From Brevibacillus formosus (GTDB taxonomy: Bacteria > Bacillota > Bacilli > Brevibacillales > Brevibacillaceae): a DNA stretch of 64,000 nucleotides. Within the stretch, counting starts at the first letter, position 1, and the number at the start of each line of letters is the position of its first letter. Below, one piece after another: positions 28,096-37,062 of the stretch. Location of the stretch: NCBI RefSeq assembly GCF_003013405.1, contig NZ_PXZL01000027.1, positions 1 to 64,000 of the forward strand, in the 5' to 3' direction. The position numbers and the translations under genes are program-made. The notes beneath the pieces are model-generated. The model was not told where the DNA came from and did no database searches. It saw nothing but the letters and a program-made list of their open reading frames with translations.

Positions 28096-28155
28096 GTTCA
28101 AAAAGTCAGGTTCTCGCCATTTTCTCGGTGCTGAAAAGCTGACTTTTGACCGAAC
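28096..28155 (+). repeat. Imperfect hairpin in the walR leader
   Basis: GTTCAAAAAGTCAG (28096-28109) pairs with CTGACTTTTGACCGAAC (28139-28155), leaving three bulged bases; the loop is about 29 bases. It ends 27 bases before walR. Its left arm shares TTCAAAAAGT with the inverted repeats at 1120-1320, suggesting a dispersed family of intergenic hairpins. Confidence 0.5.
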
Positions 28156-28181
28156 TATTTTTAGAAAAAGGAGGGCCCAGG

Positions 28182-28892
28182 ATGGCAAAACTCCTCGTAG
28201 TTGACGATGAAAAACCGATTGCAGATATTTTGAAATTCACGTTTGAAAAAGAAGGATATCAGGTCGTATGCGCCTACGATGGTGATGAGGCACTTGTCGT
28301 GGTCAAGGATGAGAGACCGGATCTGATTTTACTGGACGTTATGCTTCCAGGCAGAGACGGAATGGACGTATGCCGAACCGTTCGCCAAACGTATGATGTT
28401 CCGATCATCATGCTGACTGCCAAAGACTCTGAATTGGATAAAGTACTCGGGCTGGAATTGGGCGCGGACGATTACGTAACGAAGCCATTTAGTACGCGTG
28501 AGCTGGTAGCCCGTGTAAAGGCCCATTTGCGCCGTAACCGCCCGAAAGTGGAAGAGAAGGATAGCCAGCATGTACTGCGTGTGCATGAGCTGGAAATCGA
28601 TTTGAACTCGTATACCGTCGAAAAGGTGGGAGAAGCATTAGAGCTGACGCACCGTGAGTTTGAGCTGCTGGTGTATCTCGCTCGCCATCAGGGACAAGTA
28701 TTGACGCGAGAGCATCTCTTGCAGTCGGTCTGGGGATTCGATTATTTTGGCGATGTGCGGACGGTAGATGTGACCATCCGTCGTTTGCGGGAAAAAATTG
28801 AGGATGATCCAAGCCAGCCGAAGTACATTATCACGCGGCGAGGTTTGGGCTATACATTACGCAATCCTGGCATGGGAGGCCAGCCTGGATGA
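28182..28892 (+). CDS. walR: Response regulator WalR (YycF)
   Basis: Essential OmpR-family regulator of cell wall metabolism, 236 residues. Receiver domain with VVDDE at 7-11, phospho-acceptor Asp in [10 protein letters not shown] (about residue 54) and the conserved Lys in [11 protein letters not shown]; winged helix C-terminal domain ending [13 protein letters not shown] 28182 is preceded by AAAGGAGGGCCC; 12 codons upstream are open but unlikely. It overlaps walK by four bases. Confidence 0.97.
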   Translation: MAKLLVVDDEKPIADILKFTFEKEGYQVVCAYDGDEALVVVKDERPDLILLDVMLPGRDGMDVCRTVRQTYDVPIIMLTAKDSELDKVLGLELGADDYVTKPFSTRELVARVKAHLRRNRPKVEEKDSQHVLRVHELEIDLNSYTVEKVGEALELTHREFELLVYLARHQGQVLTREHLLQSVWGFDYFGDVRTVDVTIRRLREKIEDDPSQPKYIITRRGLGYTLRNPGMGGQPG

Positions 28893-30712
28893 GGCGGCTG
28901 TTCAAAACTGTTCAGTGGAAAATGGTCATCATTTACATGCTGTTGATTTTGCTAGCGATGCAATTTATTAGCGCCTACTTTGCCCGGGAAGTCGAGAGCT
29001 ATTACATCAACAACTTTTCCGAGGCATTGAATGGACAAGCTAGTTTGTTAGCGAGTTTGCTGGAAAGCGATTTGCGCCCGCATGACGGGAAGGAATCCAA
29101 CGCCGAACAAAACCGCCAGGACATCGATAACCTGATCAACAACCTGGTAAAAATCAATGGAGCAAATGTGCAGGTCATCGATCAGACAAGAACGGTGGTT
29201 GCGACGACAGAGGACAAAAGGACAATTGGACAGCGGACCTCGCAGCCTGAAGTGACGGTTGCCTTGCTCGGGACGCGCAGTGAATCGATGCGGATCGACC
29301 CGAAGACGGGGGCGCGGGTGAAAGTATTGGCATTACCTGTTAAGGGCGATCAGATCGTATACGGTGCGGTCTACATGATCGCTTCGATGGAAGGCACTTA
29401 TGCCACGATTGGGAAAATGAACGGCATCTTGGGGACAGGTACGATGATTGCAATGGCCATTACGGCGGTGCTCGGGGTCGTGTTGGCCCGCACCATCACC
29501 AAGCCTGTGAAGGAGATGACCCGTCAGGCACGATTGGTGGCAGACGGGGATTTTAACAGTAGTGTACGTGTTTATAGCGATGATGAAATTGGCCAACTCG
29601 GTATGGCCTTTAATCATATGACCTTGCGTTTGCAGGAAGCGATCTTGCAGCAAGAGGAAGAGCGTGAGAAGCTTGCGGGAATTTTGAGCAATATGACGGA
29701 TGGTGTTATTGCCGCTAACCGGAATGGACAGATCATCCTGTTCAATCGGGCTGCCGAAGATATGTTGCAGGTGACGATGGCTGACGTCCTTCTCAAGAGA
29801 CGTACCTTGTATGATCTGTTGGGGCTGCCGCCAGAAGATGAGATGTCGCTCTATGCGCAGGAAGAACCGCTTATCATTGAGATGACGCTGCCGAATAAGG
29901 AAGAAGTAATCCTGCGTGTGACGTTTACGCCCTTGCAGCACGATAGCAAAAAAATGGGTGGGATCATCGCTGTCGTAGCCGATGTGACGGAGCAGCAACG
30001 ACTGGAGCAGCAGCGCCGCGAATTCGTGGCAAATGTATCACATGAGCTGCGGACACCGCTGACGACCATTAAAAGCTATGTGGAAGCCCTGCTGGATGGT
30101 GCAGTGGAGGAGCCGGAGCTGTCCCAGCGGTTCTTGAAGGTTACGTCGTCGGAGACAGAGCGTATGATTCGCTTGGTAAACGATTTGTTGCAGCTATCGC
30201 GGTTTGATTCGCAGGGAGTTCGACTGCATTGCAAGGAAGCGGACATCAATCGATTGCTTCACTATGCTGCCGATCGTTTTTCCATGTTTAGTGAGCAACA
30301 GGAGATTCAGCTCAGTCTGGATTTGCCGAGCAAGCTTCCGCCGGTTTACATTGATCTGGATGCGATCAATCAAGTATTGGATAATCTTTTGTCCAATGCG
30401 ATCAAGTATACCCCTCAAGGGGGCACCGTGGTTCTCATGGCAAGAGAGAACCACAAGCAAAAGCGGGTCCAAATCTCCATCACCGACACAGGAATCGGTA
30501 TTCCCAGCCGCGATTTGAAGCGAATCTTTGAGCGTTTCTACCGCGTAGACAAGGCGCGTTCGCGTGGTCAGGGTGGAACAGGTCTGGGATTGGCGATTGC
30601 CCGCGAATTAGTACAGGCACACGGTGCAGATATCGAGATTACGAGTGAATGGAACGCGGGAACGACAGTCACGTTCTGGGTGCCATTTGCCCAAGGAGGA
30701 AAAACGGGATGA
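28889..30712 (+). CDS. walK: Sensor histidine kinase WalK (YycG)
   Basis: Membrane sensor for WalR, 607 residues. First helix at about 11-30, an extracellular PDC-like domain, second helix about 180-205, HAMP (about 205-258), PAS (about 265-370), HisKA with phospho-His in [16 protein letters not shown] (about residue 385), and HATPase with N-box [11 protein letters not shown] and [17 protein letters not shown] overlap with walR; its own TGA overlaps the walH ATG. Confidence 0.97.
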   Translation: MRRLFKTVQWKMVIIYMLLILLAMQFISAYFAREVESYYINNFSEALNGQASLLASLLESDLRPHDGKESNAEQNRQDIDNLINNLVKINGANVQVIDQTRTVVATTEDKRTIGQRTSQPEVTVALLGTRSESMRIDPKTGARVKVLALPVKGDQIVYGAVYMIASMEGTYATIGKMNGILGTGTMIAMAITAVLGVVLARTITKPVKEMTRQARLVADGDFNSSVRVYSDDEIGQLGMAFNHMTLRLQEAILQQEEEREKLAGILSNMTDGVIAANRNGQIILFNRAAEDMLQVTMADVLLKRRTLYDLLGLPPEDEMSLYAQEEPLIIEMTLPNKEEVILRVTFTPLQHDSKKMGGIIAVVADVTEQQRLEQQRREFVANVSHELRTPLTTIKSYVEALLDGAVEEPELSQRFLKVTSSETERMIRLVNDLLQLSRFDSQGVRLHCKEADINRLLHYAADRFSMFSEQQEIQLSLDLPSKLPPVYIDLDAINQVLDNLLSNAIKYTPQGGTVVLMARENHKQKRVQISITDTGIGIPSRDLKRIFERFYRVDKARSRGQGGTGLGLAIARELVQAHGADIEITSEWNAGTTVTFWVPFAQGGKTG

Positions 30713-32091
30713 AGCGGATGCTGGAGCCTGCCAAGACCGTCTTACTCAATCTGCTAGTGCTTGCCAGCTTTGTTTTGACAGCGATGTTGTGGTCGAATCA
30801 GCCCAATCTTCAATTTATTGAACCGGCAGAGTACACGCAATCAAAGCCAGTTCAGGAAAAACAACTCGTAGAGCTCGTTACGCCGGAATCTGTTGTTTTT
30901 CACTATGGGGAAAATCGCCATACGAAAGCATCCGCAACCGATGCTCCTTACAGTTTGATCGTGCGAGAAATGTCGAAATGGATCTTCCTCGATTTTTCTC
31001 CGCTCACCATCTCGAATGAGAAATGGGAAGATATTGCCCGGGAAAAGATGGGTTTGGAAGTGCGCTTTCGGAGCACGGTTCCCTTGTCAATTGTAGGTCG
31101 GCTGGTAACCTTTCGGGATGAGTTTGACAACCGAATAAAAGGAATTGACCGATTGTGGTTGTACTACGAAAAGGACGAGGATGTCGTCTACGCGTTGTTT
31201 TTGTCGACTGAGGAAGGTCGAATGATGCGTTCTCGAACATCGATCAGCCCTAAGGATTTGCGAGAATCGTATTTGGCTTCTGGTGATTTAATGCCTGAGC
31301 AAATCATGAAAATCGTCAAACCAGAGCGAAGCTTCGTAGATTTGGAAGGACCTGCGCTGCTGTGGAGCACTTACTATTTGCCAAAGAATCAGTTGCGCAT
31401 GCAGCAATTCCGCTACAGCTACGTACCTATTACGAATGAAAGACTAATCGAGTCCTACTTTATCGATCAGTCACTCGTCAGACAAATCATGGAGCGGGAC
31501 AAAACGGTTATTTTTACAGATGGCAGCAGATCGATTCAATTAAGATCGGAGCAGCAGGCGTTCACGTTTACCGACCCGGCGTACCAACAACGGGATCAGG
31601 AGCTGTCTGATGAAGAAAAAGTACAGAGTGCCGTTACCTTCATGAACAAGCACTTGGGCTGGCTTGATGAGTACCATTTTGAACGAATCAAGAAGAGCTA
31701 CAATGAAAAAGACCTGATCACATTCCGCCAGTATTTGGGGGCCTATCCCTTGATTAGTGATGGGGAGGCCAAGCAAATCGATACGATCCAAATTACCTCA
31801 GAAGCAGGCCAGGTTGTGACGATGAGTCGTTCGCAGTTGGATTTGGACAAGTATATCGATAATAAAGATTGGATGATCATGTCTGGTCCGGAGTTGTATC
31901 AATATATTCGTGATAAAAAACTGGCGGATACGGAAAAAATCACGAACGCTTATTTGGCTTACCATACCAAAGTAGGCGATGGATACGTGGATCTGATGCC
32001 AATCTGGGTTGTGGAATTGGCGAATCAGGCCAACCTGTATATTTCTGCGCATACCAAACAGGGAGGAGGGAAGGCGCATGGATTGGAGTAG
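30709..32091 (+). CDS. walH: WalK regulatory protein WalH (YycH)
   Basis: A membrane-anchored periplasmic-side protein of 460 residues that, with WalI, modulates WalK. One N-terminal helix (KTVLLNLLVLASFVLTAMLW, about 9-28), then a large extracytoplasmic YycH domain. Start ATG 30709 overlaps the walK stop and follows CCAAGGAGG; upstream in-frame ATG lies inside walK. The 3' end overlaps walI by 14 bases. Confidence 0.93.
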   Translation: MKRMLEPAKTVLLNLLVLASFVLTAMLWSNQPNLQFIEPAEYTQSKPVQEKQLVELVTPESVVFHYGENRHTKASATDAPYSLIVREMSKWIFLDFSPLTISNEKWEDIAREKMGLEVRFRSTVPLSIVGRLVTFRDEFDNRIKGIDRLWLYYEKDEDVVYALFLSTEEGRMMRSRTSISPKDLRESYLASGDLMPEQIMKIVKPERSFVDLEGPALLWSTYYLPKNQLRMQQFRYSYVPITNERLIESYFIDQSLVRQIMERDKTVIFTDGSRSIQLRSEQQAFTFTDPAYQQRDQELSDEEKVQSAVTFMNKHLGWLDEYHFERIKKSYNEKDLITFRQYLGAYPLISDGEAKQIDTIQITSEAGQVVTMSRSQLDLDKYIDNKDWMIMSGPELYQYIRDKKLADTEKITNAYLAYHTKVGDGYVDLMPIWVVELANQANLYISAHTKQGGGKAHGLE

Positions 32092-32851
32092 GACCAAGAC
32101 GATTCTAATCTGGGCCTTTCTTCTCCTCGATTTGTTTCTCCTGTATCAGGTGTATGTGACACGCATCAGCCTGTGGAATGACAAGGAAGTCGCGCAGAGC
32201 GAGAAATGGAATACAGAGCTGTACTTGAATCAGCAAAATATCACATTGGATACAGAAGTGCCGCAGGATACACCGGAAATGTCCAATTTGGATGCGGAGT
32301 ATGTCGGAATTAATCCGATTTCCTTGCATGAGATATCAGGGCTTCAGGCGACGGTAGAAAAGATGGCGCTGGCTGCCAAGCTGAACCCGCCCATGCAGAT
32401 TCGTGGTCAATTGAATCCTCAGGAGCTCTTGCGTCAAATTGGTCCAAGGCTGATTTATTCCGATCAATACGTAGCCGATCCGTATCAACCGAATCAAGCG
32501 CGGCTCTTATATTGGCAGGTCTATGATAAAATGCCAGTATTCGTCGCGCCGTTGGAAATGTATTTGGACAATGGAGCGATACTTGGCTACAGGCAGACCT
32601 TTTTCCACCTTCGCAAACAGCAGGGGGAACGACAGGTGATCTCTGGTTATGCGGCACTACGCTCTTTGGTGGACAAGCAAATCATTTCACCAGGGGAACG
32701 GATTGAGAATGTGAGCCTGGGTTATTACGGTTCTTACGATGCGGATATTCAGACGCTGGTGCCTGTATGGCGTGTGGTTCACGATGGCAAATGGCATTTT
32801 GTCAACGCGATTACAGGGGCTCTGGAGCGTCCGATGGTCACGCAGCGCTGA
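32078..32851 (+). CDS. walI: WalK regulatory protein WalI (YycI)
   Basis: Second small partner of WalK, 257 residues. Begins MDWSRTKTILIWAFLLLDLFL, a single membrane helix typical of YycI, followed by an extracytoplasmic domain resembling that of WalH. ATG 32078 follows GGGAGGAGGGAAGG. Forms a complex with WalH and WalK in B. subtilis. Confidence 0.93.
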   Translation: MDWSRTKTILIWAFLLLDLFLLYQVYVTRISLWNDKEVAQSEKWNTELYLNQQNITLDTEVPQDTPEMSNLDAEYVGINPISLHEISGLQATVEKMALAAKLNPPMQIRGQLNPQELLRQIGPRLIYSDQYVADPYQPNQARLLYWQVYDKMPVFVAPLEMYLDNGAILGYRQTFFHLRKQQGERQVISGYAALRSLVDKQIISPGERIENVSLGYYGSYDADIQTLVPVWRVVHDGKWHFVNAITGALERPMVTQR

Positions 32852-32894
32852 ATAGATAGACAGCCTGGGAAAGATACGGGAAGAGGGATGTTCG

Positions 32895-33683
32895 GTGAGA
32901 TTTAGTGTGTTGGCAAGCGGGAGTACGGGCAACGCCATTTATGTGGCTACAGACCGTATTTCCGTATTGATCGATGTAGGGATTACAGGAAAGCAGGCAG
33001 AAGCGGCACTGGAGACCATTGGTGTCAATCCAGCAGAGCTCAGCGCCATTCTCGTCACCCACGAGCACGTCGACCATATAAAAGGAGTGGGCGTCATGGC
33101 GCGGCGATATGGATTGCCGATTTACGCCAATGAAAAGACGTGGTCGGAGCTGGACGGGCAAATCGGGACGATCAAGGAAGATCAGCGACGCTTCTTTTCT
33201 GTGGGGGAAAAGAAAGAGTTAGAGGATTTGGGCATTGAGTCATTCGGAATCTCGCACGATGCCGCCGAGCCGATGGGCTTCTGTTTTTATCATGGCAAGA
33301 AAAAGCTCAGCGTCGCGACTGACCTGGGGTATGTTAGTGATCGTATTAAAGAGACGATTCGCGGAGCAGATGCGTATGTGTTCGAGTCGAATCACGACGT
33401 CGAGCTGCTGCGCATGTCTCAGTATCCTTGGAGCATCAAGCGACGTATCTTGAGTGATGTCGGGCACTTGTCCAATGAAGCGGCGGGCGATGCTTTGCTC
33501 GATTGTTTGACAGGTGGGGCAGAACGCGTGTACCTTGCCCACTTGAGTAAGGAAAACAACATGATTGATTTGGCCCGACTGACGGTCAAAAACATCTTGG
33601 AGGAACGGGGCCTGTCTGTTGGTGACGATGTGCATCTGCGCGATACGTACCCGGATCGACCTACCAAGCTGGAAGAGCTATAA
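32895..33683 (+). CDS. walJ: Metallo-beta-lactamase-fold exonuclease WalJ (YycJ)
   Basis: A 262-residue MBL-fold protein. FSVLASGSTGNAIYV at the N-terminus and VTHEHVDHIKG (about residues 54-64) with later His/Asp residues (SHDAAEP, VFESNHDVE, DVGHLSN) supply the two-metal site. YycJ-type proteins are 5'-exonuclease-like and have been tied to mismatch repair in Bacillus, besides their place in the wal operon. GTG 32895 follows AGAGGGATG. Confidence 0.94.
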   Translation: MRFSVLASGSTGNAIYVATDRISVLIDVGITGKQAEAALETIGVNPAELSAILVTHEHVDHIKGVGVMARRYGLPIYANEKTWSELDGQIGTIKEDQRRFFSVGEKKELEDLGIESFGISHDAAEPMGFCFYHGKKKLSVATDLGYVSDRIKETIRGADAYVFESNHDVELLRMSQYPWSIKRRILSDVGHLSNEAAGDALLDCLTGGAERVYLAHLSKENNMIDLARLTVKNILEERGLSVGDDVHLRDTYPDRPTKLEEL

Positions 33684-33914
33684 GCTCGGTTTGATCCCCG
33701 CTTGACGACTGGCGATGCTCTCTGTGAGCTTCGTGTACGTATCGATATGGAAAGTTAACTGTGTATCGAGCTCATTCACTTTTTCAGTCAGCTCGTCATG
33801 TGTCAGCAGTCCTTTGGCTACGAGCAGCTCGATAAGGGCATGCAGGACAAGCGTATTGTGGTAGTCTACTTCCTGAAGGTCAGCCAGCTTGGCGATGAGG
33901 TGGACTTCTTTCAA
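33678..33914 (-). CDS. Conserved-looking small helical protein of unknown function
   Basis: A frame of about 78-81 codons, overlapping the walJ end by six bases in the opposite direction. I prefer TTG 33914, nine bases after AAAGGA; TTG 33923 is nearer. The product is a leucine-rich amphipathic helix bundle (VDYHNTLVLHALIELLVAKG and TYTKLTESIASRQAG) resembling a heptad pattern. I do not recognise a family. It lies antisense within the wal transcript, whose terminator is at 33973. Confidence 0.5.
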   Translation of the reverse strand: MKEVHLIAKLADLQEVDYHNTLVLHALIELLVAKGLLTHDELTEKVNELDTQLTFHIDTYTKLTESIASRQAGIKPSL

Positions 33915-33972
33915 GTCTATCAATCCTTTCTATTTGTTCTGGCAGAAAAAGCTTTTAATCTATCATATCCGT

Positions 33973-34005
33973 GCTCTCGGAGAAATATTCCGGGAGCTTT
34001 TTTTA
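33973..34005 (+). terminator. Terminator of the wal operon
   Basis: GCTCTCGG/CCGGGAGC stem (one G-U pair), nine-base loop, eight T. It lies 290 bases beyond walJ, past the antisense small gene. Confidence 0.75.
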
Positions 34006-34193
34006 TTCCACAACCTTTCCATAATTCTCACGCCATTTTGCCGAAAGCAGGTCGTATACTAAGGGTGTCAAAAGGAAACAGACATCAACAAAATCAATCA
34101 TGCACACCAAATAAGGCGCATGTCACTGTGTATACGAGCATGAAAAACCTGCAAAGCTAGTAATGGTGGAAGATAGAAAGGAGAGTATGAATC

Positions 34194-35426
34194 ATGGGTT
34201 TTTATGATGATTTAACTCACGTGGAGCGAAAAAAACAACGCGGTTCTAACATTGGACGTATGGTCGTAACGTCTGTAACGTCCGCGGTAATTGGGGGGAT
34301 GGTCGTCCTGCTCACGCTGCCGACGCTCTCCAATGCGGGATATATTAATATGGTTGAGCCTGGGACAGAAAATGCGATAAGCAGCAATACCTCCGCTTCT
34401 ACCCTGTTTGCTAAGCCAGTATCTGTAAGTGTGGGATCGGGTACAGTAAATGCGGTGAAGCAAGTAGAAAATGCGATCGTTGGAGTAATCAACATCGGTC
34501 AGCGCAGAAACAGTTGGATGCAGAACTCGATGGATGTAGAGCAGGGCCAAGGCTCTGGTGTCATCTTTCAGAAAAAAGGCGGAAAAGCCTACATCGTTAC
34601 CAACTACCACGTAATCGATAAGGCGCAAAAGCTGGAGGTCGCCCTGCCAACAGGTGAAAAAGTATCGGCAAAAGTGGTCGGCGCCGATGGTTACGCCGAT
34701 CTGGCTGTACTGGAAATCGACGCCTCCAAGGTTACGGACGTTGCTGAGTTTGGTGATTCCTCTACCTTACAGGTGGGTGAGCCGGCCATTGCCATCGGGA
34801 ACCCACTGGGCATGCAGTTCTCCCGGACCGTTACACAAGGCATCATCAGTTCCAAGGAACGCTCCATGCCCATGGACTTTAACGAAGATGGTCAGGACGA
34901 CTGGGAGCTGGATGTCATTCAAACAGACGCAGCGATCAATCCTGGTAACAGCGGTGGTGCCCTCGTAAACATCGAGGGTCAGGTCATCGGGATTAACACC
35001 CTGAAAATTTCCAAAGCAGGTGTCGAAGGGTTAGGTTTTGCCCTCCCGATCAATGATGTCAAAGTGATCGTAGACCAGCTGATGGAAAAAGGCACGCTGG
35101 AACGTTCTTACCTCGGTGTGCAGCCACTCGACTTGGCTAATGTGCCGCGCTACGAATGGAAAGAAACCTTGAATCTGCCTGACAATGTGAATGCGGGCGT
35201 CGTCGTCCAAACGGAAGTAGGCAAATTCTCTCCTGCGGGTCAAGCAGGCTTGAGACAATTCGACGTCATTATCAAGCTGGATGACAAGAACATTTCCACC
35301 AGCGCTCAGCTGCGGAAGTATTTGACGATGAACAAAAAGCCGGGCGATACGATGGACGTTACGTTCTATCGTGACGGTATCCAGAAGACTGCCAAAGTGA
35401 AGCTGACCGCACCGCCACAGCAGTAA
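34194..35426 (+). CDS. htrC: HtrA-type serine protease (HtrC/YycK)
   Basis: Membrane-anchored DegP/HtrA protease, 410 residues. One N-terminal helix (about 24-48, VVTSVTSAVIGGMVVLLTLP) with the protease outside. Catalytic triad: His in VTNYHVID, Asp in YADLAVLEID, Ser in NPGNSGGALVN. A single PDZ domain occupies about 300-400 (YLGVQPLDLANV ... AGLRQFDVIIKLDD). The gene closes the conserved walRKHIJ-htrA cluster. AGGAGAG precedes ATG 34194. Confidence 0.95.
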   Translation: MGFYDDLTHVERKKQRGSNIGRMVVTSVTSAVIGGMVVLLTLPTLSNAGYINMVEPGTENAISSNTSASTLFAKPVSVSVGSGTVNAVKQVENAIVGVINIGQRRNSWMQNSMDVEQGQGSGVIFQKKGGKAYIVTNYHVIDKAQKLEVALPTGEKVSAKVVGADGYADLAVLEIDASKVTDVAEFGDSSTLQVGEPAIAIGNPLGMQFSRTVTQGIISSKERSMPMDFNEDGQDDWELDVIQTDAAINPGNSGGALVNIEGQVIGINTLKISKAGVEGLGFALPINDVKVIVDQLMEKGTLERSYLGVQPLDLANVPRYEWKETLNLPDNVNAGVVVQTEVGKFSPAGQAGLRQFDVIIKLDDKNISTSAQLRKYLTMNKKPGDTMDVTFYRDGIQKTAKVKLTAPPQQ

Positions 35427-35576
35427 GAAGCACTGACCAAGCTATTTTGCGGGCAGGCATGTGAAGGAAACAAACTTTGACTAACGGGCAATTCCGGGAT
35501 GCATTTTATCCCGTTTGCATATATGCAGTATCTTGAGTTCCCCCCTCTATCTATTTTTAAATAGATCCCTTCTTAG

Positions 35577-35609
35577 GAGCGCCGAGCTGATACGGCGCTC
35601 TCTTTTTTT
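35577..35609 (+). terminator. Terminator downstream of htrC
   Basis: Eight-base-pair stem GAGCGCCG/CGGCGCTC and TCTTTTTTT tail, 150 bases after the stop. Confidence 0.88.
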
Positions 35610-35634
35610 GTTGGTTGACCGGACTTTGGTGGAG

Positions 35635-35841
35635 GAGAGAAAAAAGAAGAAAACGCTCAAGTTCTTGGGCTACCTGCTGGGAAGCGGTTCTGCCCAGCTC
35701 CATGGAAAAAGAGAAACCCGCGTCCAAAGTCGCGCAGCTACGCAGTGTCTCAGAGGTGGACGCTAAAGGCAGGTTTCACTTTTTCCATTGCGCTTCGGTT
35801 GGTATCCCAAAGACTTTCGCCGTTTTCTTCTTTTTTCTCTC
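35635..35841. repeat. Long branched inverted repeat, candidate structured RNA or MITE
   Basis: Outer arms 35635-35655 and 35821-35841 are perfect 21-base inverted repeats (GAGAGAAAAAAGAAGAAAACG and its complement). Further in, TTGGGCTACC 35665-35674 pairs with GGTATCCCAA 35801-35810 (one mismatch); ATGGAAAAAGAGAAAC 35702-35717 pairs with 35773-35788 (one mismatch); GCGTCCA 35720-35726 pairs with TGGACGC 35757-35763. A side hairpin CTGGG/CCCAG lies near 35677-35694. The whole element of 207 bases folds on itself and contains no credible protein. The region 35427-36003 otherwise holds only the terminator. Confidence 0.7.
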
Positions 35842-36003
35842 TACAGCTTTTAACGGTCGGTCGAAGGTTAAAAAACAAAAGCTATAAAATACAGGCGTAT
35901 GCTTGTAAACTCATCGATGACTTTTTGCCTGATTCATTTGTTTTGTTGCTGTTCTGGGGTAGAATAGGAAGCGACATTAATGAACGGAAAAGAGGCATTT
36001 GAT

Positions 36004-36246
36004 ATGGACATGAAGATGAAAAGCTTGCAAATAGAAGGCAAGGAAGTTGAGCTGTTGGCGGAGTATCCGGTGCGGTTTGCTTGCATGGAGCATTTGGAGC
36101 AGGAGCTGGATGATTACGTAAATGATTTTGAGGCGGCGCCGGATACGTATGCGGCACAGGCGATTGAGGGTGATGGAGTAGACAAGCGTTGCCGGGAATG
36201 TGGAGAGCCTGGGCAGATTGCGCTTTTGAAAGAGAAGGGAATGTAG
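36004..36246 (+). CDS. CxxH/CxxC zinc-binding-type small protein (BA_5709 family)
   Basis: An 80-residue protein with CMEH (about residues 24-27) followed by an acidic helix and, near the C-terminus, CREC (about 63-66). This paired CxxH...CxxC arrangement and the place directly before rlmH fit the BA_5709 family (TIGR04129). Four ligands suggest a structural zinc; role unknown. I chose ATG 36004 after AGAGGCATTTG; ATG 35980 is also in frame. It ends three bases before rlmH. Confidence 0.8.
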   Translation: MDMKMKSLQIEGKEVELLAEYPVRFACMEHLEQELDDYVNDFEAAPDTYAAQAIEGDGVDKRCRECGEPGQIALLKEKGM

Positions 36247-36249
36247 GGT

Positions 36250-36729
36250 ATGCAAATTTCGATTATTACGGTAGGGAAGCTGAAGGAGAAATATTTGCGT
36301 GAGGGCATTGATGAATACAGCAAGCGCTTGTCTGCTTACTGCAAGCTGCAAGTGATCGAGGTCAATGATGAAAAGGCGCCGGAAGAGATGAGCGCGGCGG
36401 AGATGGAGCAGGTGAAGCGCAAGGAAGGCGAGCGCATCCTGGCGCAGATCAAGCAGGATCAGTATGTGATTGCGCTGGCGATCGATGGTCAAATGTGGTC
36501 GTCGGAGAAGCTGTCTGCGGAGATGGACAAGCTGGCTTTGCATGGGCGCAGTCAGGTGGCGTTCGTGATTGGTGGGTCGCTGGGGTTGGCGGATCAGGTG
36601 TTGAAGCGGGCGGATGCGTTGTTGTCGTTTTCGAAGATGACGTTTCCGCATCAGTTGGTGCGGTTGGTGCTGCTGGAGCAGGTTTATCGGGCGTTTCGGA
36701 TTAGTCGGGGGGAGCCTTATCATAAGTAA
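36250..36729 (+). CDS. rlmH: 23S rRNA pseudouridine-1915 N3-methyltransferase RlmH
   Basis: SPOUT-class methyltransferase that modifies pseudouridine 1915 in helix 69 of 23S rRNA, 159 residues. [19 protein letters not shown] opens the protein, and [18 protein letters not shown] plus [20 protein letters not shown] form the trefoil-knot SAM site. The C-terminus RGEPYHK is the conserved end whose DNA is the SCC attachment site in staphylococci (there called orfX). Copies of these last codons recur downstream. Confidence 0.97.
36711..36729 (+). repeat. attL: rlmH-end attachment-like site 1 (native)
   Basis: GGAGCCTTATCATAAGTAA, the last codons of rlmH encoding (G)EPYHK-stop. Comparable to staphylococcal att sites of the form GAxGCxTATCATAAGTAA. 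Confidence 0.65.
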
Positions 36730-36749
36730 GCACAAAGTTGTCCTGAATT

Positions 36750-36792
36750 GAAGCGTCAAAGAACAACTCAATGTCCTTGACGCTTCTTTTTT
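36750..36792 (+). terminator. Terminator after rlmH
   Basis: AAGCGTCAA/TTGACGCTT stem with CTTTTTTCT tail, starting 21 bases after the stop. The rest of 36730-37062 is AT-rich and shows no gene. Confidence 0.8.
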
Positions 36793-37062
36793 CTGGTCTA
36801 TTACCTGTGTTTACTGTGATTTTACTAATGATAGAGTGAAGTAAATCCTTTTGTTTTTCTGGGTCTAATTTTCAGTTTTTACAATTAATAACAACGCTAC
36901 ATGAATGAAGCCAATTGATCTTCTTGTAGGAGATATTTTTTATAGAGATAGTCTAGAAGACTCTTGTAGAAGATTGAATTAATCAGGGGGAACTAGAGGT
37001 AATTTCCAATAATATGTCGAACCTGTTATAAAGGCTAACTTCTTTTTAGAGGAGTGAACTCG

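Noticed and set aside
33975..34000. Noc-binding site candidate (ATATTCCGGGAGC)
   Set aside because: Only half of the Noc palindrome is present and it is part of the wal operon terminator stem.
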